Program-made: the position numbers and the translations under genes
Assembly: GCA_964291275.2 (NCBI GenBank)
Contig: OZ219800.1
Coordinates: forward strand, 310,001-374,000
Length of the DNA stretch: 64,000 bases
From: Bin80 sp964291275
GTDB taxonomy: Bacteria; Bacteroidota; Rhodothermia; Rhodothermales; Bin80
Direction of reading: 5' to 3'
Shown here: positions 47,171-55,683 of the stretch, one piece after another
Layout: each line of letters opens with the position of its first letter
Numbering within the stretch: position 1 is the first letter of the stretch
The notes under the pieces: model-generated
The model's input: the letters and a program-made list of their open reading frames with translations, nothing else
Told to the model about the DNA's origin: nothing
The model's database searches: none

Positions 47171-47803
47171 TCAGCGGTTCAGCTTATCTGTATCTCCACG
47201 GCTAACTGCCTTGGAACGTACATCAGTTCGCCGATTAAACTGATTCATCGCTGGCACAATCCCATCCACAACGTACATCAGTGCTGCATCCCGTGCGTTG
47301 TTGAGCGTTGTATCCATAATGATTTTTTCTTCTTCATTGAACCCGGACAAGACATGATCTGCCTGCCTACCCCGCTCGAAATCTTCTCCGATTCCTATGC
47401 GCAATCTCGAGATATTCTCATCTCCAAGGCTCTCAATGACACTTTGCATTCCGTTGTGCCCTCCCGCACCTCCTCCCTGACGTAACCGCAAAGTTCCAAC
47501 AGGCAAATAGATATCATCCAGCACTACCAGGAATTCCTTTACATCCAGATTCATTCGGCGTTGAAGGCTGCGCGCTGATTCCCCTGCACGATTCATCCAC
47601 GTTTGAGGCTTTGCCACGACAAAGGTGAATCCACGCCAGCGCCCTTTGCCCGTGATTGAGTTGGTTTGAAGATTTGGATTCAACGATATTTTGCACCGCT
47701 CTGCAATCCGGTCGACCACCTCAAATCCCACATTATGACGGGTACCTGCATACGTCGCACCTGGATTACCTAGTCCAAGAATCACACGTTTTCGTCGCGC
47801 CAT
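47171..47803 (-). CDS. pth: peptidyl-tRNA hydrolase
   Basis: 210 residues starting at ATG 47803. A good ribosome site (AGGTGG, 5 nt upstream) supports this start over the GTG three codons earlier. Catalytic residues are in place: Asn in GLGNPG, His in GTRHNVGFEV and Asp in VVLDDIYLP; GGGAGGHNGMQSV is also typical. The enzyme recycles peptidyl-tRNA released from stalled ribosomes. Its position after the ribosomal protein L25 gene (spacing 32 nt) is a common bacterial arrangement. Confidence 0.97.
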   Translation of the reverse strand: MARRKRVILGLGNPGATYAGTRHNVGFEVVDRIAERCKISLNPNLQTNSITGKGRWRGFTFVVAKPQTWMNRAGESARSLQRRMNLDVKEFLVVLDDIYLPVGTLRLRQGGGAGGHNGMQSVIESLGDENISRLRIGIGEDFERGRQADHVLSGFNEEEKIIMDTTLNNARDAALMYVVDGIVPAMNQFNRRTDVRSKAVSRGDTDKLNR

Positions 47804-47835
47804 AGGAACCACCTGTTAGCGGTCTCTTTCTGGCC

Positions 47836-48438
47836 TTATTCGTCAATTTCTTCTTCCTCTATCTCCTCTTCCCCTTCTTCTATTTCTTCCTCGGCAGCAC
47901 GCGGAGCCTCTACTATCATCAGAATTTGGTCATCCGGCGCCAGGAAGTCCAACGTGTCCTCTTTTAAGTCACGTAAGTGAAGAGATTGGCCAATCTCCAC
48001 TTGACTGATATCTACATCAATCTGGATTGGAATGTCTCGTGGAAAACAGCTTACCACCAGCTCATTAAGCACATAACTCGGCAACCCGCCTTCGGCTTGT
48101 CCGACCGATACACCAACAAAATTGAGGGGTACAGGAAGTGTTACCTTCTCACCTGCCTGCAGAACCTGGAAGTCTACATGCATGGGGCGGTCAGTGACCG
48201 GATGATAGGCCACATCCTTGACAATGCAATCCCAGCTGTCCTTTCCAAGATTCACACTAACAATGTGTGTGCGATTGGTGAAAATGAGCGGTTTGAGGCT
48301 CTTCTCGCTGGTTGTAAAGGATTGTGCCCCTACATGATGTCCATAGAGGACGCACGGCACATTTCCTTGCCTACGCGCTGCCCTGGCCGCGGCCTTTCCG
48401 GGTGTACGCGCTTCTGCTGTGATCGTAATAGCGTTCAT
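47836..48438 (-). CDS. rplY: 50S ribosomal protein L25 (Ctc type)
   Basis: 200 residues: an N-terminal 5S-rRNA-binding domain (RRQGNVPCVLYGHH, VKDVAYHPVTDRPMHVDF) and the C-terminal TL5/Ctc domain (VGVSVGQAEGGLPSYVLNEL, FPRDIPIQIDVDIS). It ends in a highly acidic tail of about 20 Glu-rich residues, as in many long L25 forms. It follows prs by 14 nt; prs-rplY-pth is a familiar gene order. Confidence 0.97.
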   Translation of the reverse strand: MNAITITAEARTPGKAAARAARRQGNVPCVLYGHHVGAQSFTTSEKSLKPLIFTNRTHIVSVNLGKDSWDCIVKDVAYHPVTDRPMHVDFQVLQAGEKVTLPVPLNFVGVSVGQAEGGLPSYVLNELVVSCFPRDIPIQIDVDISQVEIGQSLHLRDLKEDTLDFLAPDDQILMIVEAPRAAEEEIEEGEEEIEEEEIDE

Positions 48439-48452
48439 TCAATAATGATGAC

Positions 48453-49397
48453 TTACGGATTGAACAGGGTAGAAACTGAGTCGTCAGTTGCAATGCGCTG
48501 AATCGCATCAGCAAACATCTCGGCAACACTGACCACCTCAACAAATTCAGACTCACGTCTGAGTGGGACACTGTCGGTAACTACGAGTTTGCTCAAAACA
48601 GAGGACTCAATCCTTTCATAGGCTTTACCTGACAAGAGCGGATGTGTACATGCTGCCATGATTTCGCGTGCTCCGGCTTCCCTGAGAGCGTTGGCGGCGT
48701 TCGTCAAGGTCCCCGCCGTATCAATTATGTCGTCAATTAGGAGCACATTGAGCCCCTTGACCTCACCAATAATATTCACGATCTCCGCCTTGTTCGGATG
48801 TGGTCTCCGCTTATCTATGACCGCAAGATCTGTATTGAGTCTATTGGCATAAGCACGGGCCATCTTGATCGCTCCTACATCCGGAGCAACCACCACCAGA
48901 TTCCTCAGGCGGAGTTTTCGAAAATAGTCCGTGAATACTGCTGAGGCATATAAATGATCCACCGGAACGTTGAAAAAACCCTGAATTTGTGAAGCATGCA
49001 AATCCATGGTCAAAACCCGATTTATGCCTGCTGTTTGCAGCAGGTCTGCCATCAGCTTGGCAGCAATGGGCACCCTCGGCTGATCTTTGCGTTCCTGACG
49101 TGCATAACCAAAGTAGGGGATCACAGCATTGATCCGGGCCGCAGAGGCTCGTTTGGCAGCATCTATGAGCAGCAGAAGCTCCATCCAGTTATCTGCGTTC
49201 GGATACGTACTCTGTACAATGAAGAGATCTCTACCCCGAATAGACTCCTGATACTTTGCATACAGTTCACCATCTGAAAACACAACTCGGCTGAGCTTAC
49301 CAAGTGACTGGCCGTAGGCGCTGGCAATCCGCTCTGCAAGTACCGGGTTGCTACTGCCAGTGAATATTCCTATGGGTAGCTCTCGATATGATGACAT
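48453..49397 (-). CDS. prs: ribose-phosphate pyrophosphokinase
   Basis: 314 residues from MSSYRELPIG (49397), preceded by GAGGAG, although the spacing is very short. The enzyme makes PRPP from ribose 5-phosphate and ATP for nucleotide, His and Trp synthesis. Seen: the ATP-binding loop PYFGYARQERKDQPRVPI, DLHASQIQGFF, the flexible-loop segment DKRRPHPNKAE, and the PRPP-binding motif VLLIDDIIDTAGTL. The length is normal. The gene starts 34 nt downstream of tRNA-Gln and is probably read from the same promoter. Confidence 0.98.
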   Translation of the reverse strand: MSSYRELPIGIFTGSSNPVLAERIASAYGQSLGKLSRVVFSDGELYAKYQESIRGRDLFIVQSTYPNADNWMELLLLIDAAKRASAARINAVIPYFGYARQERKDQPRVPIAAKLMADLLQTAGINRVLTMDLHASQIQGFFNVPVDHLYASAVFTDYFRKLRLRNLVVVAPDVGAIKMARAYANRLNTDLAVIDKRRPHPNKAEIVNIIGEVKGLNVLLIDDIIDTAGTLTNAANALREAGAREIMAACTHPLLSGKAYERIESSVLSKLVVTDSVPLRRESEFVEVVSVAEMFADAIQRIATDDSVSTLFNP

Positions 49398-49431
49398 CTC
49401 CTCAAGTCTGTGTTGTACAAAAATAATCAAG

Positions 49432-49502
49432 TTGCCCGGGGAGGACTCGAACCTCCACCGACGGCTCCAAAGGCCGCTGTCCTGCCATTAGACGACCGGG
49501 CA
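49432..49502 (-). tRNA. tRNA-Gln (anticodon TTG)
   Basis: Read on the minus strand, the 71-nt sequence folds as a cloverleaf: acceptor TGCCCGG / CCGGGCA with discriminator A; D arm GTCTAATGGCAGGAC; anticodon loop CTTTGGA with TTG at the centre; T arm with GGTTCGAGTCC. CCA is not encoded. TTG reads CAA codons for glutamine. Confidence 0.96.
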
Positions 49503-49542
49503 ATAACTAAATCTGAGGGCCAAGCCCGTTACCTTGCATACG

Positions 49543-49550
49543 CAAAGATA
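49543..49550 (-). promoter_or_regulatory. Bacteroidota-type -7 element for tRNA-Gln/prs
   Basis: The minus strand reads TATCTTTG, a perfect match to the TAnnTTTG element of Bacteroidota promoters. A TTG lies 15 nt upstream, which is closer than the usual spacing. Transcription would start about 35 nt before the tRNA. Confidence 0.5.
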
Positions 49551-49593
49551 AAAATATAACTTGGTCAATCACCTAACACTACGAGAACCATCA

Positions 49594-50355
49594 ATGGAAC
49601 CCCCAACTATTGGCATTATTGGCGGAATGGGACCACAAGCCGGTCTGGCCCTTGCCGAGAAAGTCATCGCGGAAACCAATGCCGTAAGAGATCAGGAGCA
49701 TCTTCCAATGGCACTTCTTTCCTACAGCCACAAGATTGGAGATCGCAGTGCATATGTATTCGGACAAATTACGAAGAATCCCGGATTTGCCATCGCTTCT
49801 GTAGCCCGCACACTTGCTGATTTGGGAGTTCGCGTCGCAGGTATACCTTGCAATTCTGCACACGCTCCAGAAATTTTCAACGCGCTGACAAGCTCACTGA
49901 AGGACGTGAATATCCGCATACTACATCTTATCCAGGAAACGATTCGACATATACAGGAAACACTGCCAAATATAACTAAAGTCGGATGTCTATCAACACT
50001 GAGTGTTCATCGTCTGGGCTTGTACCAATCCGCAGTAGAAAGCGCCGGCCTTACCCCAATTATGCCCAGCGACGAAATAGCCGAGCATGTGGTACACCGT
50101 GCTATATTTGATCCAAGGTTTGGAATTAAGGCCAAATCGGCTCCTGTTACCCCACAAGCACGCGAAATGGTTCTTTCAGCTGTACGCACATGCTGTGATC
50201 TGGGTGCAGAGGCTGTAATCCTGGGATGTACAGAACTACCACTTGCTGTACCGCATATGCCAGATGTGACACTCATCGATCCTGCTCGTGCACTGGCACG
50301 CGCACTGATCCGGGAAACATCTCCGCAAAAGCTTGCTCCTCTCTTGACAAAATAG
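49594..50355 (+). CDS. aspartate/glutamate racemase-family protein
   Basis: 253 residues from MEPPTIGIIGGMGPQAGL (49594). Two catalytic-type cysteines are present: GIPCNSAH in the N-terminal half and LGCTELPLAV near the C-terminus, as in the cofactor-independent Asp/Glu/hydantoin racemase family. IIGGMGP at the start is typical of aspartate racemase. It probably interconverts an acidic amino acid, for cell-wall or D-amino acid use. It is divergent from tRNA-Gln and reads toward the sugar-nucleotide operon, separated from it by 81 nt with its own promoter-like element. Confidence 0.9.
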   Translation: MEPPTIGIIGGMGPQAGLALAEKVIAETNAVRDQEHLPMALLSYSHKIGDRSAYVFGQITKNPGFAIASVARTLADLGVRVAGIPCNSAHAPEIFNALTSSLKDVNIRILHLIQETIRHIQETLPNITKVGCLSTLSVHRLGLYQSAVESAGLTPIMPSDEIAEHVVHRAIFDPRFGIKAKSAPVTPQAREMVLSAVRTCCDLGAEAVILGCTELPLAVPHMPDVTLIDPARALARALIRETSPQKLAPLLTK

Positions 50356-50359
50356 TCAA

Positions 50360-50386
50360 TTGGTGAGCATTCAGGTTGTACCTTTG
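50360..50386 (+). promoter_or_regulatory. Bacteroidota-type promoter for the nucleotide-sugar operon
   Basis: TACCTTTG (50379-50386) matches TAnnTTTG; a TTG lies at 50360-50362, 16 nt upstream. The start would be about 45 nt before ATG 50437. Found by eye. Confidence 0.45.
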
Positions 50387-50436
50387 TTTAGACATGAACA
50401 TACGCTTAATAACTTAGGACGGTCTATACATCGCTG

Positions 50437-51381
50437 ATGCCGCGGACCTTGATCACTGGTGGCGCTGGTTTCCTAGGATCTCATCTGTGTGACCGGCTAC
50501 TGAACGATGGGCATGAGGTTGTCTGCATGGACAACTTCCTGACCGGATCGCCCGATAATATTGCGCACCTGACGCAACGTTCGAGGTTTACTTTTCTCGA
50601 ACACGACGTAACTGAATACATTGAGATTGAAGGCCCGTTGGATTATGTCCTTCACTTTGCAAGCCCAGCCTCTCCTATCGATTACTTGCGGTTTCCTATT
50701 CAAACGCTCAAGGTTGGTGCTCTTGGCACCCATAACGCACTCGGGCTGACCAAAGCTAAGAGTGCTTGTTTCCTGCTGGCATCAACGAGCGAAGTGTACG
50801 GTGACCCCCAGGAGCATCCACAAAAAGAGACTTATTGGGGTAACGTAAATCCAGTTGGATTGCGCGGAGTATACGATGAGGCCAAGCGGTTTGCTGAGGC
50901 ACTTACAATGGCCTACTATCGCTACCACGGTGTACAGACACGCATTGTGCGCATCTTCAACACATATGGCCCTCGCATGCGTTTAAATGACGGACGAGCA
51001 CTGCCCGCCTTCATGCGTCAGGCGCTTTGCGACAAGTCCGTTACGGTCCACGGAACAGGTGATCAAACACGATCCTTCGCTTACGTGGACGACACTATTG
51101 AGGGGATCGTACGACTCCTCTACAGCAACGTCACGCAACCTGTTAACATCGGTAGCCGTGATGAAATTTCTATTATGGATTTCGCGAAAGAAATTATTTC
51201 GCTGACAGATAGCAAGAGTACTATCACACAGCACAGGCTCCCTGAAGACGACCCAAAAAGTCGACAACCAGACACCTCCCTGGCCCAGGAACTTCTTGGC
51301 TGGAGCCCGCGCGTAGACCGGATCGAAGGACTGCAGCGAACACTCGCTTACGTTCGTCAAAAAATTAGACAGACGGCCTGA
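50437..51381 (+). CDS. UDP-glucuronate decarboxylase-like SDR (UDP-xylose synthase type)
   Basis: 314 residues, extended short-chain dehydrogenase fold. The NAD-binding motif is TGGAGFLGSHLCDRLL; the active-site pair is YDEAK (in LRGVYDEAKRFAEA). FNTYGPRMRLNDGRALPAFM is characteristic of UDP-xylose synthases, which oxidise and decarboxylate UDP-glucuronate. A different nucleotide-sugar epimerase is less likely. It is first in an operon of seven plus-strand genes with overlaps or short gaps, apart from one 55-nt gap. Confidence 0.88.
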   Translation: MPRTLITGGAGFLGSHLCDRLLNDGHEVVCMDNFLTGSPDNIAHLTQRSRFTFLEHDVTEYIEIEGPLDYVLHFASPASPIDYLRFPIQTLKVGALGTHNALGLTKAKSACFLLASTSEVYGDPQEHPQKETYWGNVNPVGLRGVYDEAKRFAEALTMAYYRYHGVQTRIVRIFNTYGPRMRLNDGRALPAFMRQALCDKSVTVHGTGDQTRSFAYVDDTIEGIVRLLYSNVTQPVNIGSRDEISIMDFAKEIISLTDSKSTITQHRLPEDDPKSRQPDTSLAQELLGWSPRVDRIEGLQRTLAYVRQKIRQTA

Positions 51382-51385
51382 CTGT

Positions 51386-52345
51386 ATGCATCTTGCCCAT
51401 CCAGACGCCTCAATCTACGTGGCTGGACATAAAGGACTATTGGGACGATCGATAGTCAAGAAACTTCATGCGAAAGGGTATATGAACCTGCTGCTTCGAA
51501 CAAGCAGTGAGCTGGACCTTCGCTCTCAAAACTCGGTCAATGATTTTTTTGCACAGGAACAGCCAGAATACGTTATCCTTGCCGCAGCTCGTGTAGGAGG
51601 TATACTTGCTAATGATCAGTACCCCGCAGATTTTTTGGGCGATAATCTCTTGATACAGAACAATGTATTGCAAGCTGCAAAAAACGGCGGCGTGAAACGT
51701 CTGATCTTTCTGGGCAGCACATGCATTTATCCCCGGGAAGCTCCGCAGCCTCTAAAAGAATCCGCATTGCTCACCGGACCACTCGAAATCACCAATCGGT
51801 GGTATGCTGTTGCCAAGATTGCCGGAGTTGTTCAATGCCAGGCACTTCGCCGGCAGCATGGATGTGATTTTGTTACACTCATGGCGACCAATCTCTATGG
51901 TCCGGGGGATAACTTCGACCTGGCTTCGAGCCACGTACTGCCTGCACTCATGCGCAAGTTTCATGAAGCACGCACACGGGGTGACGACCGTGTATCTGTG
52001 TGGGGCTCCGGCAAACCCCGGAGAGAATTTCTATACAGCGAAGACATGGCCGATGCCTGTGTGTTCGTGCTGGAAACCCCGGAAAACCAGCTCAACCGTG
52101 TAGCCCCTGACTCGATGCTGAACGTAGGCTACGGGAAGGATCTTAGTATCAAGGACTTATGTGTGCTGCTCCAAGAAGTCATCGGCACAAACTGCACGCT
52201 CGACTTTGACCGGTCCAAGCCTGATGGCACGCCCCGCAAGCTTGTAGATGTTTCTCGCCTTACACAGCTGGGTTGGCAAGCTCCAACATCATTGCGAATG
52301 GGTATACAAAAGACCTACACCTGGTACCAGGCACACTGCACATGA
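51386..52345 (+). CDS. fcl: GDP-L-fucose synthase
   Basis: 319 residues. It converts GDP-4-keto-6-deoxymannose, made by the next gene's product, to GDP-L-fucose using NADPH. Seen: the nucleotide-binding start YVAGHKGLLGRSIVKKL, ARVGGILAN, the substrate segment GSTCIYPREAPQPLKES, the catalytic Tyr and Lys in NRWYAVAKIAG, and FLYSEDMADAC. Its stop overlaps the gmd start as ATGA, so the pair is translationally coupled. Confidence 0.95.
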   Translation: MHLAHPDASIYVAGHKGLLGRSIVKKLHAKGYMNLLLRTSSELDLRSQNSVNDFFAQEQPEYVILAAARVGGILANDQYPADFLGDNLLIQNNVLQAAKNGGVKRLIFLGSTCIYPREAPQPLKESALLTGPLEITNRWYAVAKIAGVVQCQALRRQHGCDFVTLMATNLYGPGDNFDLASSHVLPALMRKFHEARTRGDDRVSVWGSGKPRREFLYSEDMADACVFVLETPENQLNRVAPDSMLNVGYGKDLSIKDLCVLLQEVIGTNCTLDFDRSKPDGTPRKLVDVSRLTQLGWQAPTSLRMGIQKTYTWYQAHCT

Positions 52346-53394
52346 AAGGAAAAACAGCCCTGATCACGGGAGTAACCGGTCAGGACGGCGCATATCTCTC
52401 TGAGCTTCTGCTGAGCAAGGGATATGTCGTTCACGGCGTCAAACGCCGTGCCAGCCTCTTCAACACCCAGCGGGTTGATCACCTGTACACGGATCCTCAT
52501 GTAGGTGAAGCCCGGTTCCGGCTTCACTACGGCGATCTTACAGATTCCACAAACCTTATTCGTATTGTACAGGAGGTCCAGCCGGACGAGATCTACAATC
52601 TGGGAGCACAAAGCCATGTGCAGGTAAGCTTTGAAACTCCCGAGTACACAGCTAATGCAGACGCGGTCGGTGTTCTGAGGCTACTGGAGGCGATGCGTAT
52701 TCTCGGTATAGGGGATCGTGTCCGTTTCTATCAGGCATCTACCAGTGAACTTTTTGGCAACGCGTCAGAGTCACCTCAGTCCGAAAAAACTCCATTCTGC
52801 CCGCGCAGCCCCTACGGCACCGCTAAACTATACGCGTACTGGATTACCGTCAACTACAGAGAGGCTTATGGCATGTACGCATGTAACGGTATCCTTTTTA
52901 ACCACGAAAGTCCGCTGCGTGGAGAAACCTTTGTGACCCGCAAGATCACCAGAGCGGCTGCACGAATAAAACTCGGAATCGATCAGAAGCTGTACCTGGG
53001 TAACCTGGATGCCAAAAGAGATTGGGGGCATGCACGTGACTATGTGGAGGGCATGTGGTTTATGCTGCAGCAGGAAGAGCCTCGTGACTACGTATTAGCG
53101 ACCGGACGGGCCACCTCAGTTCGGACTCTCTGTTCACTGGCATTCAGGAAAGTCGGACTACCTTTGGAATGGACCGGAACAGGCAGAGAGGAAAAAGGCC
53201 GCTGTGCCAAAACGGGGCAGATACTGGTTGAAGTCGATCCACGTTACTACCGACCGGCCGAGGTCGACCACCTGCTGGGAGATGCCTCCCTGGCGCGAAA
53301 GGAGCTCGGCTGGGCACCAACCACTTCCTTCGAAGAACTGGTCGAAGAGATGGTCGAACGAGATCTGCAACGAGAACAGGCATCCTCCGTTTAG
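52342..53394 (+). CDS. gmd: GDP-mannose 4,6-dehydratase
   Basis: 350 residues from MKGKTALITGVTGQDGAYLS; the start at 52342 is fixed by the ATGA overlap with fcl. Diagnostic segments: QDGAYLSELLLSKGYVVHG, KRRASLFNTQRVDHLY, STSELFGNASESPQSE, catalytic SPYGTAKLYAYW, and NGILFNHESPLRGETFVTRK. It makes GDP-4-keto-6-deoxy-D-mannose, the precursor for GDP-fucose and related deoxysugars. With fcl it gives a complete route from GDP-mannose to GDP-L-fucose. Confidence 0.97.
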   Translation: MKGKTALITGVTGQDGAYLSELLLSKGYVVHGVKRRASLFNTQRVDHLYTDPHVGEARFRLHYGDLTDSTNLIRIVQEVQPDEIYNLGAQSHVQVSFETPEYTANADAVGVLRLLEAMRILGIGDRVRFYQASTSELFGNASESPQSEKTPFCPRSPYGTAKLYAYWITVNYREAYGMYACNGILFNHESPLRGETFVTRKITRAAARIKLGIDQKLYLGNLDAKRDWGHARDYVEGMWFMLQQEEPRDYVLATGRATSVRTLCSLAFRKVGLPLEWTGTGREEKGRCAKTGQILVEVDPRYYRPAEVDHLLGDASLARKELGWAPTTSFEELVEEMVERDLQREQASSV

Positions 53395-53449
53395 GTGGAT
53401 CAAAGCGCCGAAAGTTGCATTGATCCAGCCCCAAACTACAACTTCACAA

Positions 53450-54211
53450 ATGCATGAATCCTTGAACGGGATCGTCCTTGCTGGCGGCACAGGGAGTAGG
53501 CTTTACCATCTCACCAAAGTCACCAACAAACACCTACTGCCGGTTGGCCAATACCCCATGATTTATCATCCGCTCATGCGGCTCAGAGAGGCGGGTATTG
53601 AACGTGTTGCCGTGGTAACCAGTCCAGAGCACATGGGTGATGTAGTCAACCTGCTCGGCAGCGGAAGAGCGCTTGGGCTGGACCTGACTTACCGCGTGCA
53701 GGATAAGCCGGGCGGTATCGCACAGGCACTTGGACTCTGTGAAAATTTTGCCGCTGGTAAACCCTTCCTAGTTGCCCTCGGAGATAATGTTCTGGAAGAT
53801 AATCTTATCAAAGAGGCTAAGGTCTTTCAGAACCAAAAGCAGGGCGCGAGAATTCTCCTGAAAGAGGTCCGTGACCCCGAACGTTATGGAGTCCCCCGGT
53901 TTGAAGGAAATCGGATCGTAGAAATAACAGAAAAACCAAAAAAACCCGCAAGCAAGTATGCGGTGACCGGGCTTTATTTTTACGATGCACAGGTATTTGA
54001 CTTTATCCGCACACTCTCGCCAAGTCGGCGTGGAGAATATGAAGTCAGCGATCTCAATTCCGCTTATGTCAATCAAAGCGAACTTACCTATGGCGTGCTC
54101 AAAGGCTGGTGGGGGGACGCGGGGACACTTGAGGGTTGGCATGAGGCCAATCAACTTGCGCGACACCTTGTCTACCCTGCTCTGAGCCCCCAAGAAGAAG
54201 CAAACGAATGA
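53450..54211 (+). CDS. sugar-phosphate nucleotidyltransferase, short RmlA-like
   Basis: 253 residues from MHESLNGIVLAGGTGSRLYH (53450). The motif GGTGSRLYHLTKVTNKHLLP followed by PMIYHPL is the RmlA-type nucleotide-binding loop. GDNVLEDNLI carries the metal-binding Asp, and EKPKKPASKYAVTGLYFYD follows. It lacks the C-terminal extension of classical RmlA (about 290 residues), so it is a short form as in some archaeal-type enzymes. Probable substrate: glucose 1-phosphate plus dTTP; uncertain. It overlaps the next gene by 4 nt. Confidence 0.88.
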   Translation: MHESLNGIVLAGGTGSRLYHLTKVTNKHLLPVGQYPMIYHPLMRLREAGIERVAVVTSPEHMGDVVNLLGSGRALGLDLTYRVQDKPGGIAQALGLCENFAAGKPFLVALGDNVLEDNLIKEAKVFQNQKQGARILLKEVRDPERYGVPRFEGNRIVEITEKPKKPASKYAVTGLYFYDAQVFDFIRTLSPSRRGEYEVSDLNSAYVNQSELTYGVLKGWWGDAGTLEGWHEANQLARHLVYPALSPQEEANE

Positions 54212-54681
54212 CTTGGGAAACGGGCACCGTGTATGATTGTGTAGTTCGGCAGCTAATACATTATGCAGATGCTCGCGGCTGGCTGTCAGAAATTTTCCGA
54301 CATGATGAACTTGCTCCGGAAGTGCACCCTACTATGGCATATGTCTCCATGACACGTGCCGGTATTACACGCGGCCCCCACGAGCATCTGCACCAAACGG
54401 ATATTTTCGCCTTTCTGAGCGGCACGTTCAGACTCTATCTGTGGGATAATCGTAGTGAATCGTCAACCTATAGAGTCCGTCAGGTACTTGACACCGGAAG
54501 TAATAATCCTTGCACTGTACAAGTACCTCCAGGGGTGATTCATGCATACCGCAATATCGGAGCGTCTGATGCGCTCGTCATTAACTGCCCGAATCGACTA
54601 TATGCAGGATACGGAAAAGCGGAAGCGGTGGACGAGATCCGCTGGGAAGAACGAACAGACCATAATCTAATTCTAGACTAG
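54208..54681 (+). CDS. RmlC-like cupin (dTDP-sugar 3,5-epimerase family)
   Basis: 157 residues; the start overlaps the previous stop (ATGA). Seen: DARGWLSEIFRHDEL, MAYVSMTRAGITRGPHEH (family consensus ends in RG.H.H), LSGTFRLYLWDNR, and VQVPPGVIHAYRNIG. These fit RmlC-type epimerases and related sugar 3,4-isomerases. With the RmlA-like neighbour this suggests a deoxysugar branch, but no RmlB or RmlD is in the window. A standalone epimerase or isomerase with another role is possible. Confidence 0.85.
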   Translation: MTWETGTVYDCVVRQLIHYADARGWLSEIFRHDELAPEVHPTMAYVSMTRAGITRGPHEHLHQTDIFAFLSGTFRLYLWDNRSESSTYRVRQVLDTGSNNPCTVQVPPGVIHAYRNIGASDALVINCPNRLYAGYGKAEAVDEIRWEERTDHNLILD

Positions 54682-54684
54682 CCC

Positions 54685-55683
54685 GTGAAACTCATTATCC
54701 CTATGGCTGGCCGTGGCAAGCGGCTGCGCCCCCAGTCATCAATCACCCCCAAACCGCTCCTGACCGTACGCGGTCAATGTATGGTGGAGCGTATCGTAGA
54801 AAAGTTCACCCATACGCTCCCACGGCCGGTAACCGATGGGGTTTTCATTTTGGGGCCTGGTTTTGATCGCAAAGCATACGAGATACTGGATGCCGTTTGC
54901 GCACGACATAACATAGATGCGCATTACGTGATCCAGGAAGAAGCAAAGGGGACCGCCCATGCGGTAATCTGTGCACAGGAATTTCTCGATGGTGAGGGCG
55001 TCGTCGTTTACGCGGATACGGTATTTGATATGGATCCTGTACATGACTTGGGCAACAGCGATGTAGTTACGTGGGTCAAAGAGGTGGACGATCCTAGCAG
55101 GTTCGGCGTTGCCGTTCGCGAGGGCGACCGCGTAACTGCTTTTGTAGAAAAACCACAGAAGTTTATTTCCAACGAGGCGTTGATTGGCATCTACTATGTG
55201 AAAGAACTCAGCAAACTCAAGTCTGCAATCCAGGTGCTTTTCGACAAAAACATCTGTGGTAAGGGTGGGGAGTACTATTTAACTGATGCTTTTGATTTGA
55301 TGCTGAAACAGGGCCTGACCTTTCGGACAGCTGCGGTAAAAGCATGGCTGGACTGTGGTACACTGGAAGCCTTTATGGAAACAACCCGCTATCTGTTACA
55401 CCACGAGCCTCAGGATACTGTGCGACCCGGCTGCACGCAATCAGTCATTGTGGAACCTGTGTACATTGCTGAAGACGCTGTTGTTGAAAATTCGGTCCTT
55501 GGACCCTACGTAGCCGTTGAGTCTGGTGCCTACATCGGAAACTCGGTCATTCGCAACAGCATTATATTTGAATCTGCGAAAATCACTGACACTGTACTAA
55601 ACAAATCGATGGTCGGTGTAAATAGTTCTGTTTCAGGTAAAGCCACCCAGTTAAACATTGGCGATCACTCGCATTTGTCCTGA
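54685..55683 (+). CDS. sugar nucleotidyltransferase with left-handed beta-helix tail
   Basis: 332 residues from GTG 54685 (MKLIIPMAGRGKRLRPQSSI). The N-terminal transferase domain has the loop MAGRGKRLRP...TPKPLL, an Asp in VVVYADTVFDMDP and FVEKPQKFISNEALIGIYY. The last 80 or so residues contain hexapeptide repeats (VYIAEDAVVENSVLGPYVAV, GAYIGNSVIRNSIIF). Together they resemble bifunctional or hexose-1-phosphate nucleotidyltransferases (glucose-1-phosphate or GlcNAc-1-phosphate type). The substrate cannot be read from the sequence. The stop overlaps the uxaA-type gene by 1 nt (TGATG). Confidence 0.88.
   Translation: MKLIIPMAGRGKRLRPQSSITPKPLLTVRGQCMVERIVEKFTHTLPRPVTDGVFILGPGFDRKAYEILDAVCARHNIDAHYVIQEEAKGTAHAVICAQEFLDGEGVVVYADTVFDMDPVHDLGNSDVVTWVKEVDDPSRFGVAVREGDRVTAFVEKPQKFISNEALIGIYYVKELSKLKSAIQVLFDKNICGKGGEYYLTDAFDLMLKQGLTFRTAAVKAWLDCGTLEAFMETTRYLLHHEPQDTVRPGCTQSVIVEPVYIAEDAVVENSVLGPYVAVESGAYIGNSVIRNSIIFESAKITDTVLNKSMVGVNSSVSGKATQLNIGDHSHLS

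Noticed and set aside
49432..49502. tRNA-Gln as an integration site for a mobile island next to the recombinase-like gene
   Set aside because: No repeat of the tRNA 3' end is seen nearby, the recombinase-like protein lacks catalytic residues and lies 11 kb away, and the DNA between is housekeeping.
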